A stretch of 22,983 nucleotides of DNA from a bacterium UBA7470. GTDB lineage: Bacteria > Pseudomonadota > Gammaproteobacteria > Burkholderiales > Burkholderiaceae_C. The stretch spans positions 2,214-25,196 of the forward strand of contig DLPA01000097.1 in assembly GCA_002479815.1 (NCBI GenBank), in the 5' to 3' direction. The position numbers and the translations under genes are program-made. The number at the start of each line of letters is the position of its first letter. Position 1 is the stretch's first letter. A model generated the notes under the pieces. It ran no database searches, had not been told where the DNA came from, and saw only the letters and a program-made list of their open reading frames with translations. Shown in pieces: positions 1 to 6,327 of the stretch.

Positions 1-707
1 TTGCTGTTTTGCATGTCGTTGTACGAGTTGGTCATGGCCCCGTACCCCCACGTATTGGCGACACCCGCTACCGTGGTGGAGTGGCAAATCCGCGCTTGGT
101 GGTCACAGTTGTTGGTGCCCCAAAAGCTGACCCACTTGCGCAGCAAATAGGCTTGCTCGTTGTTGTGTTTGGACGAGCCGATGAAGTACAAGCTATCAGG
201 CCCACTGGCCTCGCGCAGCTCTTTCATCTTGGCAGTGATTTCATCCAAGGCTTGATCCCAAGAAATGCGTTTGTACTTGCCATCGACCAATTTCATTGGA
301 TAGCGCAGGCGGTACTCGCCGTGCCCGTGCTCGCGCAAGGCCGCGCCTTTGGCACAGTGAGCGCCTAAATTGATGGGCGAATCAAACACCGCTTCTTGGC
401 GTACCCACACGCCGTTTTCCACGATCGCATCGGTGGCGCAACCCACAGAACAGTGCGTGCAAACGGTGCGTTTGACTTCCACTTTTCCTGTGCCCATACC
501 AGCACTGCTCCCAGCAGCTTGGGCTTTTTTCACCAAACTCAGTTGGGTCGCAGCCAAGCCCACACCCACCCCTACACCTGAACGACGCAAGAAGCCGCGT
601 CTGTCCATCGTGGGGAGGGCTTGGGCCAAACCTCGGCCCAGGTGATGCACCAGCGAGGTGGCGCTTGTGCGTTCGCCATTGGTTTTTTTGGTCAATACCA
701 TTTGCAT
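1..707 (-). CDS. fdhA: Formate dehydrogenase alpha (catalytic) subunit, Cys type, 5' part only
   Basis: N-terminal 235 residues of a molybdopterin formate dehydrogenase; the rest lies beyond the window edge. A twin-arginine signal (DRRGFLRRSG, about residues 35-44, then a hydrophobic stretch to about 65) indicates export of the folded enzyme to the periplasmic side. Cysteines 83, 86, 90 and 118 (CTHCSVGC and AHCAKG) form the N-terminal 4Fe-4S site typical of the family. The active-site stretch reads ARICHS: residue 208 is an ordinary TGC cysteine where E. coli FdnG has selenocysteine. I chose the ATG at 707 because AGGAG lies 9 bases upstream; the ATG at 701 would be too far from it. The gene follows the small Tat-signal protein by 30 bases, as expected for an operon. 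The family oxidises formate to CO2 and passes electrons to an Fe-S subunit, presumably encoded beyond the edge. Confidence 0.95.
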   Translation of the reverse strand, partial: MQMVLTKKTNGERTSATSLVHHLGRGLAQALPTMDRRGFLRRSGVGVGVGLAATQLSLVKKAQAAGSSAGMGTGKVEVKRTVCTHCSVGCATDAIVENGVWVRQEAVFDSPINLGAHCAKGAALREHGHGEYRLRYPMKLVDGKYKRISWDQALDEITAKMKELREASGPDSLYFIGSSKHNNEQAYLLRKWVSFWGTNNCDHQARICHSTTVAGVANTWGYGAMTNSYNDMQNS

Positions 708-737
708 AGTGGTGATCTCCTGTCTGCTGTTTTGGAC

Positions 738-1001
738 TCAAACCCGTGCGGTTTGGTAATACTGTTTGACGCGTTCGGTCAGGGCGTAGCCTCCGCCACG
801 CTCGGGGGTAGCGGCAGGCTCCTGTGCTACAGGCATGTCGTTGATCTGCGGGGACGCAGGCAAAAGCGCTGCGACCGCCGCCACTGCGCCGACCGCGGTT
901 GCGCCCGCAAAAAGGGATCGACGGTTGACAGAGCTGCCTGAGTGGGTGGGTGATGTGGGAGAAAGGGCGGTGCGTTCTTCAGCGTGGGGCAACAGGCTCA
1001 T
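738..1001 (-). CDS. Formate dehydrogenase region Tat-signal small protein
   Basis: An 87-residue protein with a twin-arginine motif (NRRSLFAGA, about residues 26-34), an alanine/valine-rich hydrophobic stretch to about residue 48, and a conserved-looking C-terminus (GYALTERVKQYYQTARV). This layout matches the small Tat-targeted proteins that usually precede fdhA in proteobacterial formate dehydrogenase operons. Their exact role is not known to me; an assembly or export role is only a guess. The ATG at 1001 is preceded by GAGGAGACTCTCACC, a strong ribosome binding site. It is the first gene of the minus-strand operon and is followed 30 bases later by fdhA. Confidence 0.85.
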   Translation of the reverse strand: MSLLPHAEERTALSPTSPTHSGSSVNRRSLFAGATAVGAVAAVAALLPASPQINDMPVAQEPAATPERGGGYALTERVKQYYQTARV

Positions 1002-1173
1002 GGTGAGAGTCTCCTCAAAATGTGGGGCGTCAATGTCTATCGGGGCTGGACTGTACGCATTGCACTGTGCCTGTGCAAGAGGGAAAACGCAGCTTCAGCC
1101 TGTTGCATCGTTGTTGATGTTCAGTTGCCCTGTGGCTGTGGCTGATTTTGTGGACACGTGGGCGATGCATACA

Positions 1174-1190
1174 TACAAAAATCGTGCCAA
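1174..1190 (-). promoter_or_regulatory. Candidate sigma-54 (-24/-12) promoter for the fdh operon
   Basis: On the minus strand the sequence reads TTGGCACGATTTTTGTA. The -24 half (TTGGCACG) matches the sigma-54 consensus fully and the -24 GG is exactly 10 bases from the -12 dinucleotide, which is GT rather than the usual GC. It points at the small Tat protein and fdhA, with an expected transcript start near 1163 and hence a leader of about 160 bases. A sigma-54 activator gene is encoded divergently next door, which strongly raises the odds that this is real. The -12 mismatch is the main weakness. Confidence 0.6.
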
Positions 1191-1267
1191 ATGACCACGT
1201 CAGATACAAACACAGATATGCACCCGATTGCATAGGTACAAGTGCATGAGATTGTTTGTCTCGTTCT

Positions 1268-1310
1268 CCGTCCGCATGGACGGGCGGCGCTGATTTGCGA
1301 CAATTTGTCG
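1268..1310. promoter_or_regulatory. Two palindromes, candidate upstream activator sites
   Basis: Two perfect inverted repeats sit 88 and 116 bp (centre to -24 GG) upstream of the sigma-54 promoter: CCGTCCGCATGGACGG at 1268-1283 (6-bp arms, 4-bp centre) and CGACAATTTGTCG at 1298-1310 (6-bp arms, 1-bp centre). The distance is typical of enhancer sites for NtrC-family activators. The two palindromes do not share a sequence, so at most one may be the site of the adjacent regulator. The other could serve a different factor or autoregulate the regulator gene. Confidence 0.4.
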
Positions 1311-1467
1311 TTTGCTTGATGGAAAGCAGACTGAAATGCAGGTTGCTGTGTACAAGCGAAGCGATCAAAAAAATTTACAAAATCCGAGTATTTTTGTTGG
1401 GCTATGCGCGGGTATTTGCGCCTACAGTTGCCGTCTCACTGGTTTTGTTTGCGCTGTTTTGGATCTC

Positions 1468-2850
1468 ATGAACCTTCCTGCTTCTTCTCTCCACTCCACC
1501 AAAGATTGGCACGATTGGTCGATTTTGATCGTTGACGATGAGCTGGGTATGCGCAATTTTTTATTGAAAACCTTAGCGCCGCGTTGCCACTTTGTCATGG
1601 CTGCTGCCAGCGCCGAAGAAGGCAAGGATTGGCTGGAGCATCATCATGCGGACGTGGTGATTTTGGATATTTCACTGCCTGGCAAAAACGGGGTTGACTG
1701 GCTGATGGAGCTGCGCGAACAAGGCTTTGCAGGGCAGGTGATTTTGATCACGGCTTTTGCCGAACTGGACACTGCGATAGAGGCGTTGCGCGCAGGGGCA
1801 TCAGACTTCATTCTGAAACCTTTTCGAGTGCCGCAGATTTTAAATTCCGTGCAGCAGTGTGTGGCCCGTGCCAAGCTCCAGCGTGAAAACCATGTGTTGC
1901 GCCGTGGTTTGCTCGCCCGCACCACAGACCCTCACGCATTGATTGGCAGCTCCAGTGCCTTGCAGCAGCTGCGTCACAGCATTCAGCAGTTGGCGCAAGT
2001 AGACACCACGGTCTTGTTGCAAGGAGAGTCGGGGACAGGCAAGGAGCTGGTCGCACGCGAGCTGCATCAGCTCAGCACGCGTGCGCATGGGCCGTTCGTA
2101 CCGGTCCATTGCATGACAGGCTCGCCCGAGCGGATGGAGCGCGAACTCTTGGGCCATGTGCGTGGTGCCTTCAGCGATGCGCGACAGGCCCGTGATGGAT
2201 TGCTGCATTACGCCCAAGGAGGCACGATTTTTCTAGATGAGGTGGCGGAACTGCCACTGAGTTTGCAAGCGGCTTTGTTGCGCATGCTCGAAGACATGAA
2301 CATTCAGCCTTTGGGCAGTCATCGCCATGTGCCAGTCAATGTACGCTTGATCGCTGCCACCAACCGCGATTTGGCGCAGGCCGTCGCCCAAGGTCAGTTT
2401 CGGGCTGATTTGTACTACCGACTGAAAGTGGCCGACTTGCACTTGCCTCCGTTGCGTACCCACAAAGAAGACATACCTGTGTTGGTGCATCACTTCATGA
2501 ACCAACTGGCGCCTGCCTTGGGCGTTGCACCTTTGAAATTGAGCGATCAAGAATTGGACTACTTGCGTGCTTATGACTGGCCAGGCAATTGCCGAGAGCT
2601 GCGCAATTTGATCGAACGCTCGTTGATTTTGGGTGAATTGAATGTCTCTGCCTTGTATCCCAGCCCCACACACAAACGACCATCGCAGGGGGTACAAGGA
2701 ACGCCCACCGATCTGCATACCTTGGAAAAACAACACATCATCGCTATTTTGGACTCGGTCGATGGTGACAAAACCAAGGCGGCCCACCTGTTGGGTATTT
2801 CTCGACGCACCTTGGAGCGTCGCACTGCCGAATGGGGTTGGACGGCATGA
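1468..2850 (+). CDS. Sigma-54-dependent response regulator (NtrC family)
   Basis: A 460-residue transcription activator. The receiver domain (about 17-130) has the acidic pair D23/D24, phospho-acceptor D67 (VVILDISLPG), T95 and K117 (LKPF). The AAA+ domain (about 156-390) has Walker A GESGTGKE (186-193), Walker B GGTIFLDE (251-258) and the FRADLYYRL arginine region (311-319). A Fis-type helix-turn-helix closes the protein (about 423-457, DKTKAAHLLGISRRTLERR). The sigma-54 contact loop reads GAFSDA at 233-238 instead of GAFTGA. I place the start at the ATG at 1468 (GGAT nearby, weak ribosome site) because the protein then has the normal family length and begins just before the receiver. The stop overlaps the kinase start by four bases (ATGA). 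Its likely target is the divergent fdh operon. Confidence 0.93.
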   Translation: MNLPASSLHSTKDWHDWSILIVDDELGMRNFLLKTLAPRCHFVMAAASAEEGKDWLEHHHADVVILDISLPGKNGVDWLMELREQGFAGQVILITAFAELDTAIEALRAGASDFILKPFRVPQILNSVQQCVARAKLQRENHVLRRGLLARTTDPHALIGSSSALQQLRHSIQQLAQVDTTVLLQGESGTGKELVARELHQLSTRAHGPFVPVHCMTGSPERMERELLGHVRGAFSDARQARDGLLHYAQGGTIFLDEVAELPLSLQAALLRMLEDMNIQPLGSHRHVPVNVRLIAATNRDLAQAVAQGQFRADLYYRLKVADLHLPPLRTHKEDIPVLVHHFMNQLAPALGVAPLKLSDQELDYLRAYDWPGNCRELRNLIERSLILGELNVSALYPSPTHKRPSQGVQGTPTDLHTLEKQHIIAILDSVDGDKTKAAHLLGISRRTLERRTAEWGWTA

Positions 2851-4922
2851 GTGCCGTAGGGGGAGGATGGCCGCCTCGCTCGGTTCGGCACAAGTTGCTG
2901 ACGATTGCCTTGGGCCCCTTATTGGTGGTATTTCCGCTCCTGCTGATGGCATTGGTTTTGTGGGCCGATACTGCCTACGACCGTTTGCTCATCACCAAAG
3001 TCCGTGCCGACTTGGCCGTCGCACACGGGTACTTTGACAAGGTGCTGAGCGATGTCGGGCAAGGCAGTCATGCCGTGGCGCAGTCGTATGGTTTGATGCA
3101 ATACCTTTTGCCTGCCCAGGCTGCGTTTTCTCCTTCACCAGCGTCACTCCTTGCACAGCGATTGGCCCAAGAGCAACAGCGGTTGGGTTTGGATTTTCTA
3201 AGGCTTGCCGCACCCAATGGCCAAGCCCTGGACGTGCTTGGCCCCATGTCTGCAGTCCTCCCCAGTCGTCTTTTGGCGCAAGCTCGGTGGCGTGGCACGA
3301 GCGAGGGGGCCTTGTCGCAAAGCGGGCATTTGCTGGTGCTCAGTGGCGACGAGTTGGCGCAACTCGCACCCGCCTTGCGCACCCGCCTGCACATTCCGCT
3401 GCGGCCCACGCCCAACGCCGCCCCGACCGAGCGTACACATGAAGAACGCGCTTTGGTGGGCATCAGTCAGGTGGTGGTGCGCCATCCAGAAACGGGCGAA
3501 GCCTTGGCCCTGCTGGTGGCGGGCGTGTTGCTCAACCAAAACCTAGACTTCATCGACCACATCAACCGCATCGTCTATCCCGATGGCTCGCTCCCTTTTG
3601 GCAGCCAAGGCACGGCGACCTTGTTCTTGGACGATGTGCGCATCACCACCAATGTACGCCTGTTTCAAGACCAACGCGCCATTGGTACGCGCGTTTCGCA
3701 AGTTGTACGCGACACCGTGCTGGGCGAGGGACAAACGTGGCTGGATCGTGCCTTTGTCGTCAACGACTGGTACGTCAGCGCCTACCAGCCCTTGATGGAT
3801 GCCGACAAGCAACGCATCGGCATGCTCTACGTCGGCTTTTTAGAGCAACCTTTTCGCTGGGTGCGCCACGTCATGCTGGGGCTGATGGGGTTGATTTTTT
3901 TGGTGGTCACGGTCTTGACCACGGTGCTGTCGTGGCGCTGGGCGCACAGCATTTTCCGGCCTGTGGAGCGGATGCAGCATACCCTGCAACAAGTCGCCTT
4001 GGGCGATGCCCAGGCGCGAGTCGGTGCAGTGACTTCCACCGACGAGCTGGGCGAACTCGCACGCCACCTGGACCATCTGCTGCACCTGATTGCCGATAAA
4101 ACCGCCGCGCTGCAACGCTGGGGTGCGGAACTGGATCAACGGGTGCGCGAGCGCACGGCTGAGTTAGAAGCCAGCCACCGCTCGCTACAACAAGCGCAGC
4201 AACAACTCGTGCGCTCAGAAAAGCTAGCAGTCATGGGCCAACTGGCGGCCAGTGTGGCGCATGAAGTCAACAACCCCATCGCCATCATGCAGGGCAATCT
4301 GGACTTGATCCGCGACACCTTAGGCACTCATGCCACCCCCATCGCCACCGAACTGCATTTGTTGGACGAGCAAATCGAGCGCATTCGCATGATCGTGCAG
4401 CAACTGCTGCAACACGCCAAGCCCGACGAGTATGCGGGCTACACCGAGGCCATCGACGGCAACGACACTCTCAAAGCCAGTTTGCTGTTGCTCAACCACG
4501 CCCTCAGTCAAGCCCAAGTGCAAGTGGTGTTGGACTTGCAAGCCACGCCGCCCATCACCATCAACCGTCAAGAATTGCAGCAAGTCCACCTCAACCTGCT
4601 GATGAATGCCCTGCACGCCATGCCCCACGGCGGCTGCTTGCGCGTGAGCACCCGCCACACGCCAGCGACTGCTGACACCCCCGAAGGCGTGGCCCTGTCC
4701 ATCCAAGACAGCGGCCCGGGCCTGAGCGAGGCGGTGCTGGCCCAACTCTTTCACCCCTTTTTCACCACGCGTGCCGAGGGCCACGGCTTGGGCTTGTGGA
4801 TCAGTCAAATGCTGATCGAACGCTACCAGGGCCACATCAGCGCCAGCAATGTTTCTCCCGAACAAGGCCCGGGCGCGGTATTCCAAGTGTGGCTGCCTGT
4901 GTCTCAACCTGGCTCCGCGTGA
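2847..4922 (+). CDS. Membrane sensor histidine kinase, partner of the sigma-54 regulator
   Basis: A 691-residue kinase: transmembrane helix 1 (about 17-40), a periplasmic domain of about 300 residues that looks like a Cache-type ligand sensor, transmembrane helix 2 (about 342-364), HAMP (about 365-420), a coiled coil (about 425-460), then HisKA with phospho-acceptor H472 (SVAHEVNNP). The ATPase domain has an N box (HLNLLMNALHAMP), DSGPG and the FFTTRAEGHGLGL lid region. The H-box resembles NtrB/DctB-type kinases. The ATG at 2847 overlaps the regulator's TGA (ATGA), indicating translational coupling, so I prefer it to the in-frame ATG at 2832. The ligand is unknown; formate or a related small carboxylate is a guess based only on the neighbouring operon. 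The gene ends 14 bases before the inverted-repeat element. Confidence 0.93.
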   Translation: MSAVGGGWPPRSVRHKLLTIALGPLLVVFPLLLMALVLWADTAYDRLLITKVRADLAVAHGYFDKVLSDVGQGSHAVAQSYGLMQYLLPAQAAFSPSPASLLAQRLAQEQQRLGLDFLRLAAPNGQALDVLGPMSAVLPSRLLAQARWRGTSEGALSQSGHLLVLSGDELAQLAPALRTRLHIPLRPTPNAAPTERTHEERALVGISQVVVRHPETGEALALLVAGVLLNQNLDFIDHINRIVYPDGSLPFGSQGTATLFLDDVRITTNVRLFQDQRAIGTRVSQVVRDTVLGEGQTWLDRAFVVNDWYVSAYQPLMDADKQRIGMLYVGFLEQPFRWVRHVMLGLMGLIFLVVTVLTTVLSWRWAHSIFRPVERMQHTLQQVALGDAQARVGAVTSTDELGELARHLDHLLHLIADKTAALQRWGAELDQRVRERTAELEASHRSLQQAQQQLVRSEKLAVMGQLAASVAHEVNNPIAIMQGNLDLIRDTLGTHATPIATELHLLDEQIERIRMIVQQLLQHAKPDEYAGYTEAIDGNDTLKASLLLLNHALSQAQVQVVLDLQATPPITINRQELQQVHLNLLMNALHAMPHGGCLRVSTRHTPATADTPEGVALSIQDSGPGLSEAVLAQLFHPFFTTRAEGHGLGLWISQMLIERYQGHISASNVSPEQGPGAVFQVWLPVSQPGSA

Positions 4923-4936
4923 GCGTCAAAGCCTGA

Positions 4937-5183
4937 CTAAAAGTATAGTAAAAAAAGTGAGCTGCTCACGCAAGAAAGACGTGCTTCATGTCATTTTTGA
5001 TTGCTAAAAAGTATTGTTTTTTTGAAAAAAATAGCATTGATTATTAAAAAATCCCACCTGTGACTCCAAAAACAGGATTCAAACTGATTTCTTTGAGATT
5101 TTCAGCTGCTTTTTAAGAAAGAAATAAGCATTAAGAGCCGTAAATAGTGCGTGAGCAGCTCACTTTTTTTACTATGCTTTTAG
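4937..5183. repeat. 247-bp inverted-repeat element, copy 1 (MITE-like)
   Basis: The ends are 36-base terminal inverted repeats, 4937-4972 and 5148-5183, differing at one position. They share the core AGTAAAAAAAGTGAGC followed by TGCTCACGCA. The interior is AT-rich and has no credible coding sequence. A second element of almost identical length (248 bp) with the same core ends occurs at 20279-20526. The interiors are diverged but share patches such as ATTTTTG-TTG-TAAAAA, suggesting common descent. Each end contains the palindrome GTGAGCAGCTCAC followed by seven T, so each end resembles an outward-facing terminator. The element sits between convergent genes and its right end overlaps the amidotransferase gene. 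I see no clear target-site duplication. A non-autonomous transposable element is the likeliest reading. Confidence 0.8.
5151..5175 (+). terminator. Terminator-like hairpin in the right end of element copy 1
   Basis: GTGAGCAGCTCAC (5-6 bp arms, tiny loop) is followed directly by a run of T and ACTAT. It would stop plus-strand transcription coming from the sensor kinase gene. The mirror image in the left end (about 4945-4968, minus strand) would stop transcripts of the amidotransferase. The stem is short, so termination is plausible but unproven; full pairing of the two 36-base ends would compete with it. Confidence 0.4.
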
Positions 5184-5987
5184 CGATGCTCTGAGCGAGA
5201 TACAGGGCTGGTGGTGGGGGTCAACGGGCAGGGGTGCACCATCGACAAAAACTTTCAGCTCGTTGGGCGCGAAAGCCGTCCATGCTTCATCGTTGGTGAG
5301 GGGGAGGGTCACGATGACAGCGGCCCTGTCGCCTGGTTGGTTGAGTTCGGCAAAGTTGACCGTCCAGTCTTTGTCTTTCAGTGTGGCTGTGGCAAACGGG
5401 TGTTGCCGAATCAGGTAATGCAGCTTGGTACTGCAATGCGCCCACAAGGCTTCGCCATTGGACAGCAGGAAGTTGAATGTTCCGAAGGTGCGGATTTGGG
5501 GCACCAACTCGTGCAGGGTATGGGTCAATTCCACCACAGAAGGTGCACAGGCATGGGATTTGGAGAGTTCCTGCAACAACCAACAAAACGCACGTTCGCT
5601 GTCGGTGCTGCCTACAGGTTGGAAATGGCTGTGCAACTTGGGATGATAGTTTTTAAGATCGCCGTTGTGTGCAAATACCCAGTTTCGACCCCAAAGCTCG
5701 CGGACAAAAGGGTGCGTATTCTCTAGACAAATGGCGCCTACAGTGGCTTTCCTGACGTGCGCGACGATGTTTTTGCTTTTCAGGGGGTAGCTTTTCAGAA
5801 AATTGGCCATGGGCGATGCCGCCGCACTTTGAGGATCAACGAAGTGACGCAAGCCTCGTCCTTCAAAAAAAGCAATGCCCCAGCCGTCGGCGTGTTCGTC
5901 GGTCGAGCCTCCACGCTGACAAAAACCTGTAAAGCTGAAGGTGGCATCGGTGGGGGTGGCGCAGTTGAGTCCAAGAAGTTGACACAT
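5172..5987 (-). CDS. Class II glutamine amidotransferase (YafJ/GATase_4-like)
   Basis: A 271-residue Ntn-type amidotransferase close in length to E. coli YafJ (about 255). The ATG at 5987 puts Cys directly after Met (MCQLLGLN); after Met removal this Cys is the catalytic nucleophile, which fixes the start. Other conserved features are AHVRKAT (about 76-82), FAHNGDL (about 105-111, oxyanion-hole N and G) and GSTDSE (about 126-131). The natural substrate of this family is poorly known; the proteins hydrolyse an amide, probably of glutamine or a gamma-glutamyl compound. The gene starts 8 bases after the CWC protein, so the two are probably co-transcribed. The last few codons (SLKA) and the TAG stop lie inside the right terminal repeat of the inverted-repeat element, so the C-terminus has been redefined by that element. 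Confidence 0.9.
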   Translation of the reverse strand: MCQLLGLNCATPTDATFSFTGFCQRGGSTDEHADGWGIAFFEGRGLRHFVDPQSAAASPMANFLKSYPLKSKNIVAHVRKATVGAICLENTHPFVRELWGRNWVFAHNGDLKNYHPKLHSHFQPVGSTDSERAFCWLLQELSKSHACAPSVVELTHTLHELVPQIRTFGTFNFLLSNGEALWAHCSTKLHYLIRQHPFATATLKDKDWTVNFAELNQPGDRAAVIVTLPLTNDEAWTAFAPNELKVFVDGAPLPVDPHHQPCISLRASLKA

Positions 5988-5995
5988 GAGACAAA

Positions 5996-6253
5996 CTATT
6001 CGCTGGTCAGTAAAGGAGTGGAGGGTGCTGCGCTGGCGCAGGCGTGGCAAATACAGGCCTGACGACGGGCGTGTGCAGGCAGGCGTGCCAGCAGTTCGGG
6101 GCTGAAGCACACCTGAGTACACCAGCAGGCGGAGGGCGGTGCAGCACCGCCCCGCCGAGCTTGTTCCATGGCGCAGTGGTTGGCTTGCTCGCACATCGGA
6201 CAACGCCCTGCGTCTGTCGCAGCAGCAGTGCCCTCAAAAACAGAAAGTGACAT
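5996..6253 (-). CDS. Small cysteine-rich CWC protein
   Basis: An 85-residue protein with cysteines at 18, 21, 27, 43, 45, 49, 67, 69 and 72 in the order CPMC, C, CWC, C, CICHAC. This is the pattern of the Cys_rich_CWC family, whose function is unknown; zinc or another metal is the obvious ligand. I chose the ATG at 6253 because conserved-looking sequence begins shortly after it. Upstream in-frame codons run into the divergent transporter's start region. It is followed 8 bases later by the class II amidotransferase. Confidence 0.75.
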   Translation of the reverse strand: MSLSVFEGTAAATDAGRCPMCEQANHCAMEQARRGGAAPPSACWCTQVCFSPELLARLPAHARRQACICHACASAAPSTPLLTSE

Positions 6254-6272
6254 GAAAAGACCACAGAAGTGA

Positions 6273-6300
6273 ATTAAATTGCCTGCTTGTGATGTCGCAA
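6273..6300 (-). promoter_or_regulatory. Possible sigma-70 promoter for the CWC/amidotransferase pair
   Basis: On the minus strand TTGCGA (6300-6295) and TTTAAT (6278-6273) are separated by 16 bases. The -10 box matches 5 of 6 consensus bases and the -35 box 4 of 6. It lies in the 74-base gap between the divergent CWC and EamA genes, giving a leader of about a dozen bases. This is by-eye evidence only. Confidence 0.3.
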
Positions 6301-6327
6301 ATTGTGGCACTGATATGACAGCAAAGG

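Larger units (their letters stand above)
1002..1467. other. Divergent intergenic region between fdh operon and its regulator
   Basis: This 466-base gap holds the sigma-54 promoter and the palindromes annotated separately. It also holds an inverted repeat TTGCAC-N7-GTGCAA at 1060-1078, inside the predicted fdh leader. In the regulator's direction I see no convincing -35/-10 pair. An open frame extends upstream of the regulator to a TTG at 1312, but its translation has no family resemblance and I treat it as leader. Confidence 0.5.

Noticed and set aside
1312..1467. 52-residue N-terminal extension of the response regulator from a TTG start
   Set aside because: The translation has no receiver-like or other family features, lies over likely regulatory DNA, and the ATG at 1468 gives the normal protein length.
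2233..2952. Long minus-strand open frame across the regulator gene
   Set aside because: It is antisense to a clearly recognised AAA+ activator and its translation has no family signs.
4320..4907. 195-residue minus-strand open frame inside the sensor kinase gene
   Set aside because: It lies opposite the kinase ATPase domain; a shadow of GC-biased codon use.
4973..5147. Possible small protein or RNA gene inside the inverted-repeat element
   Set aside because: The interior is AT-rich with no open frame having a start and ribosome site, and no tRNA-like or other recognisable RNA fold.
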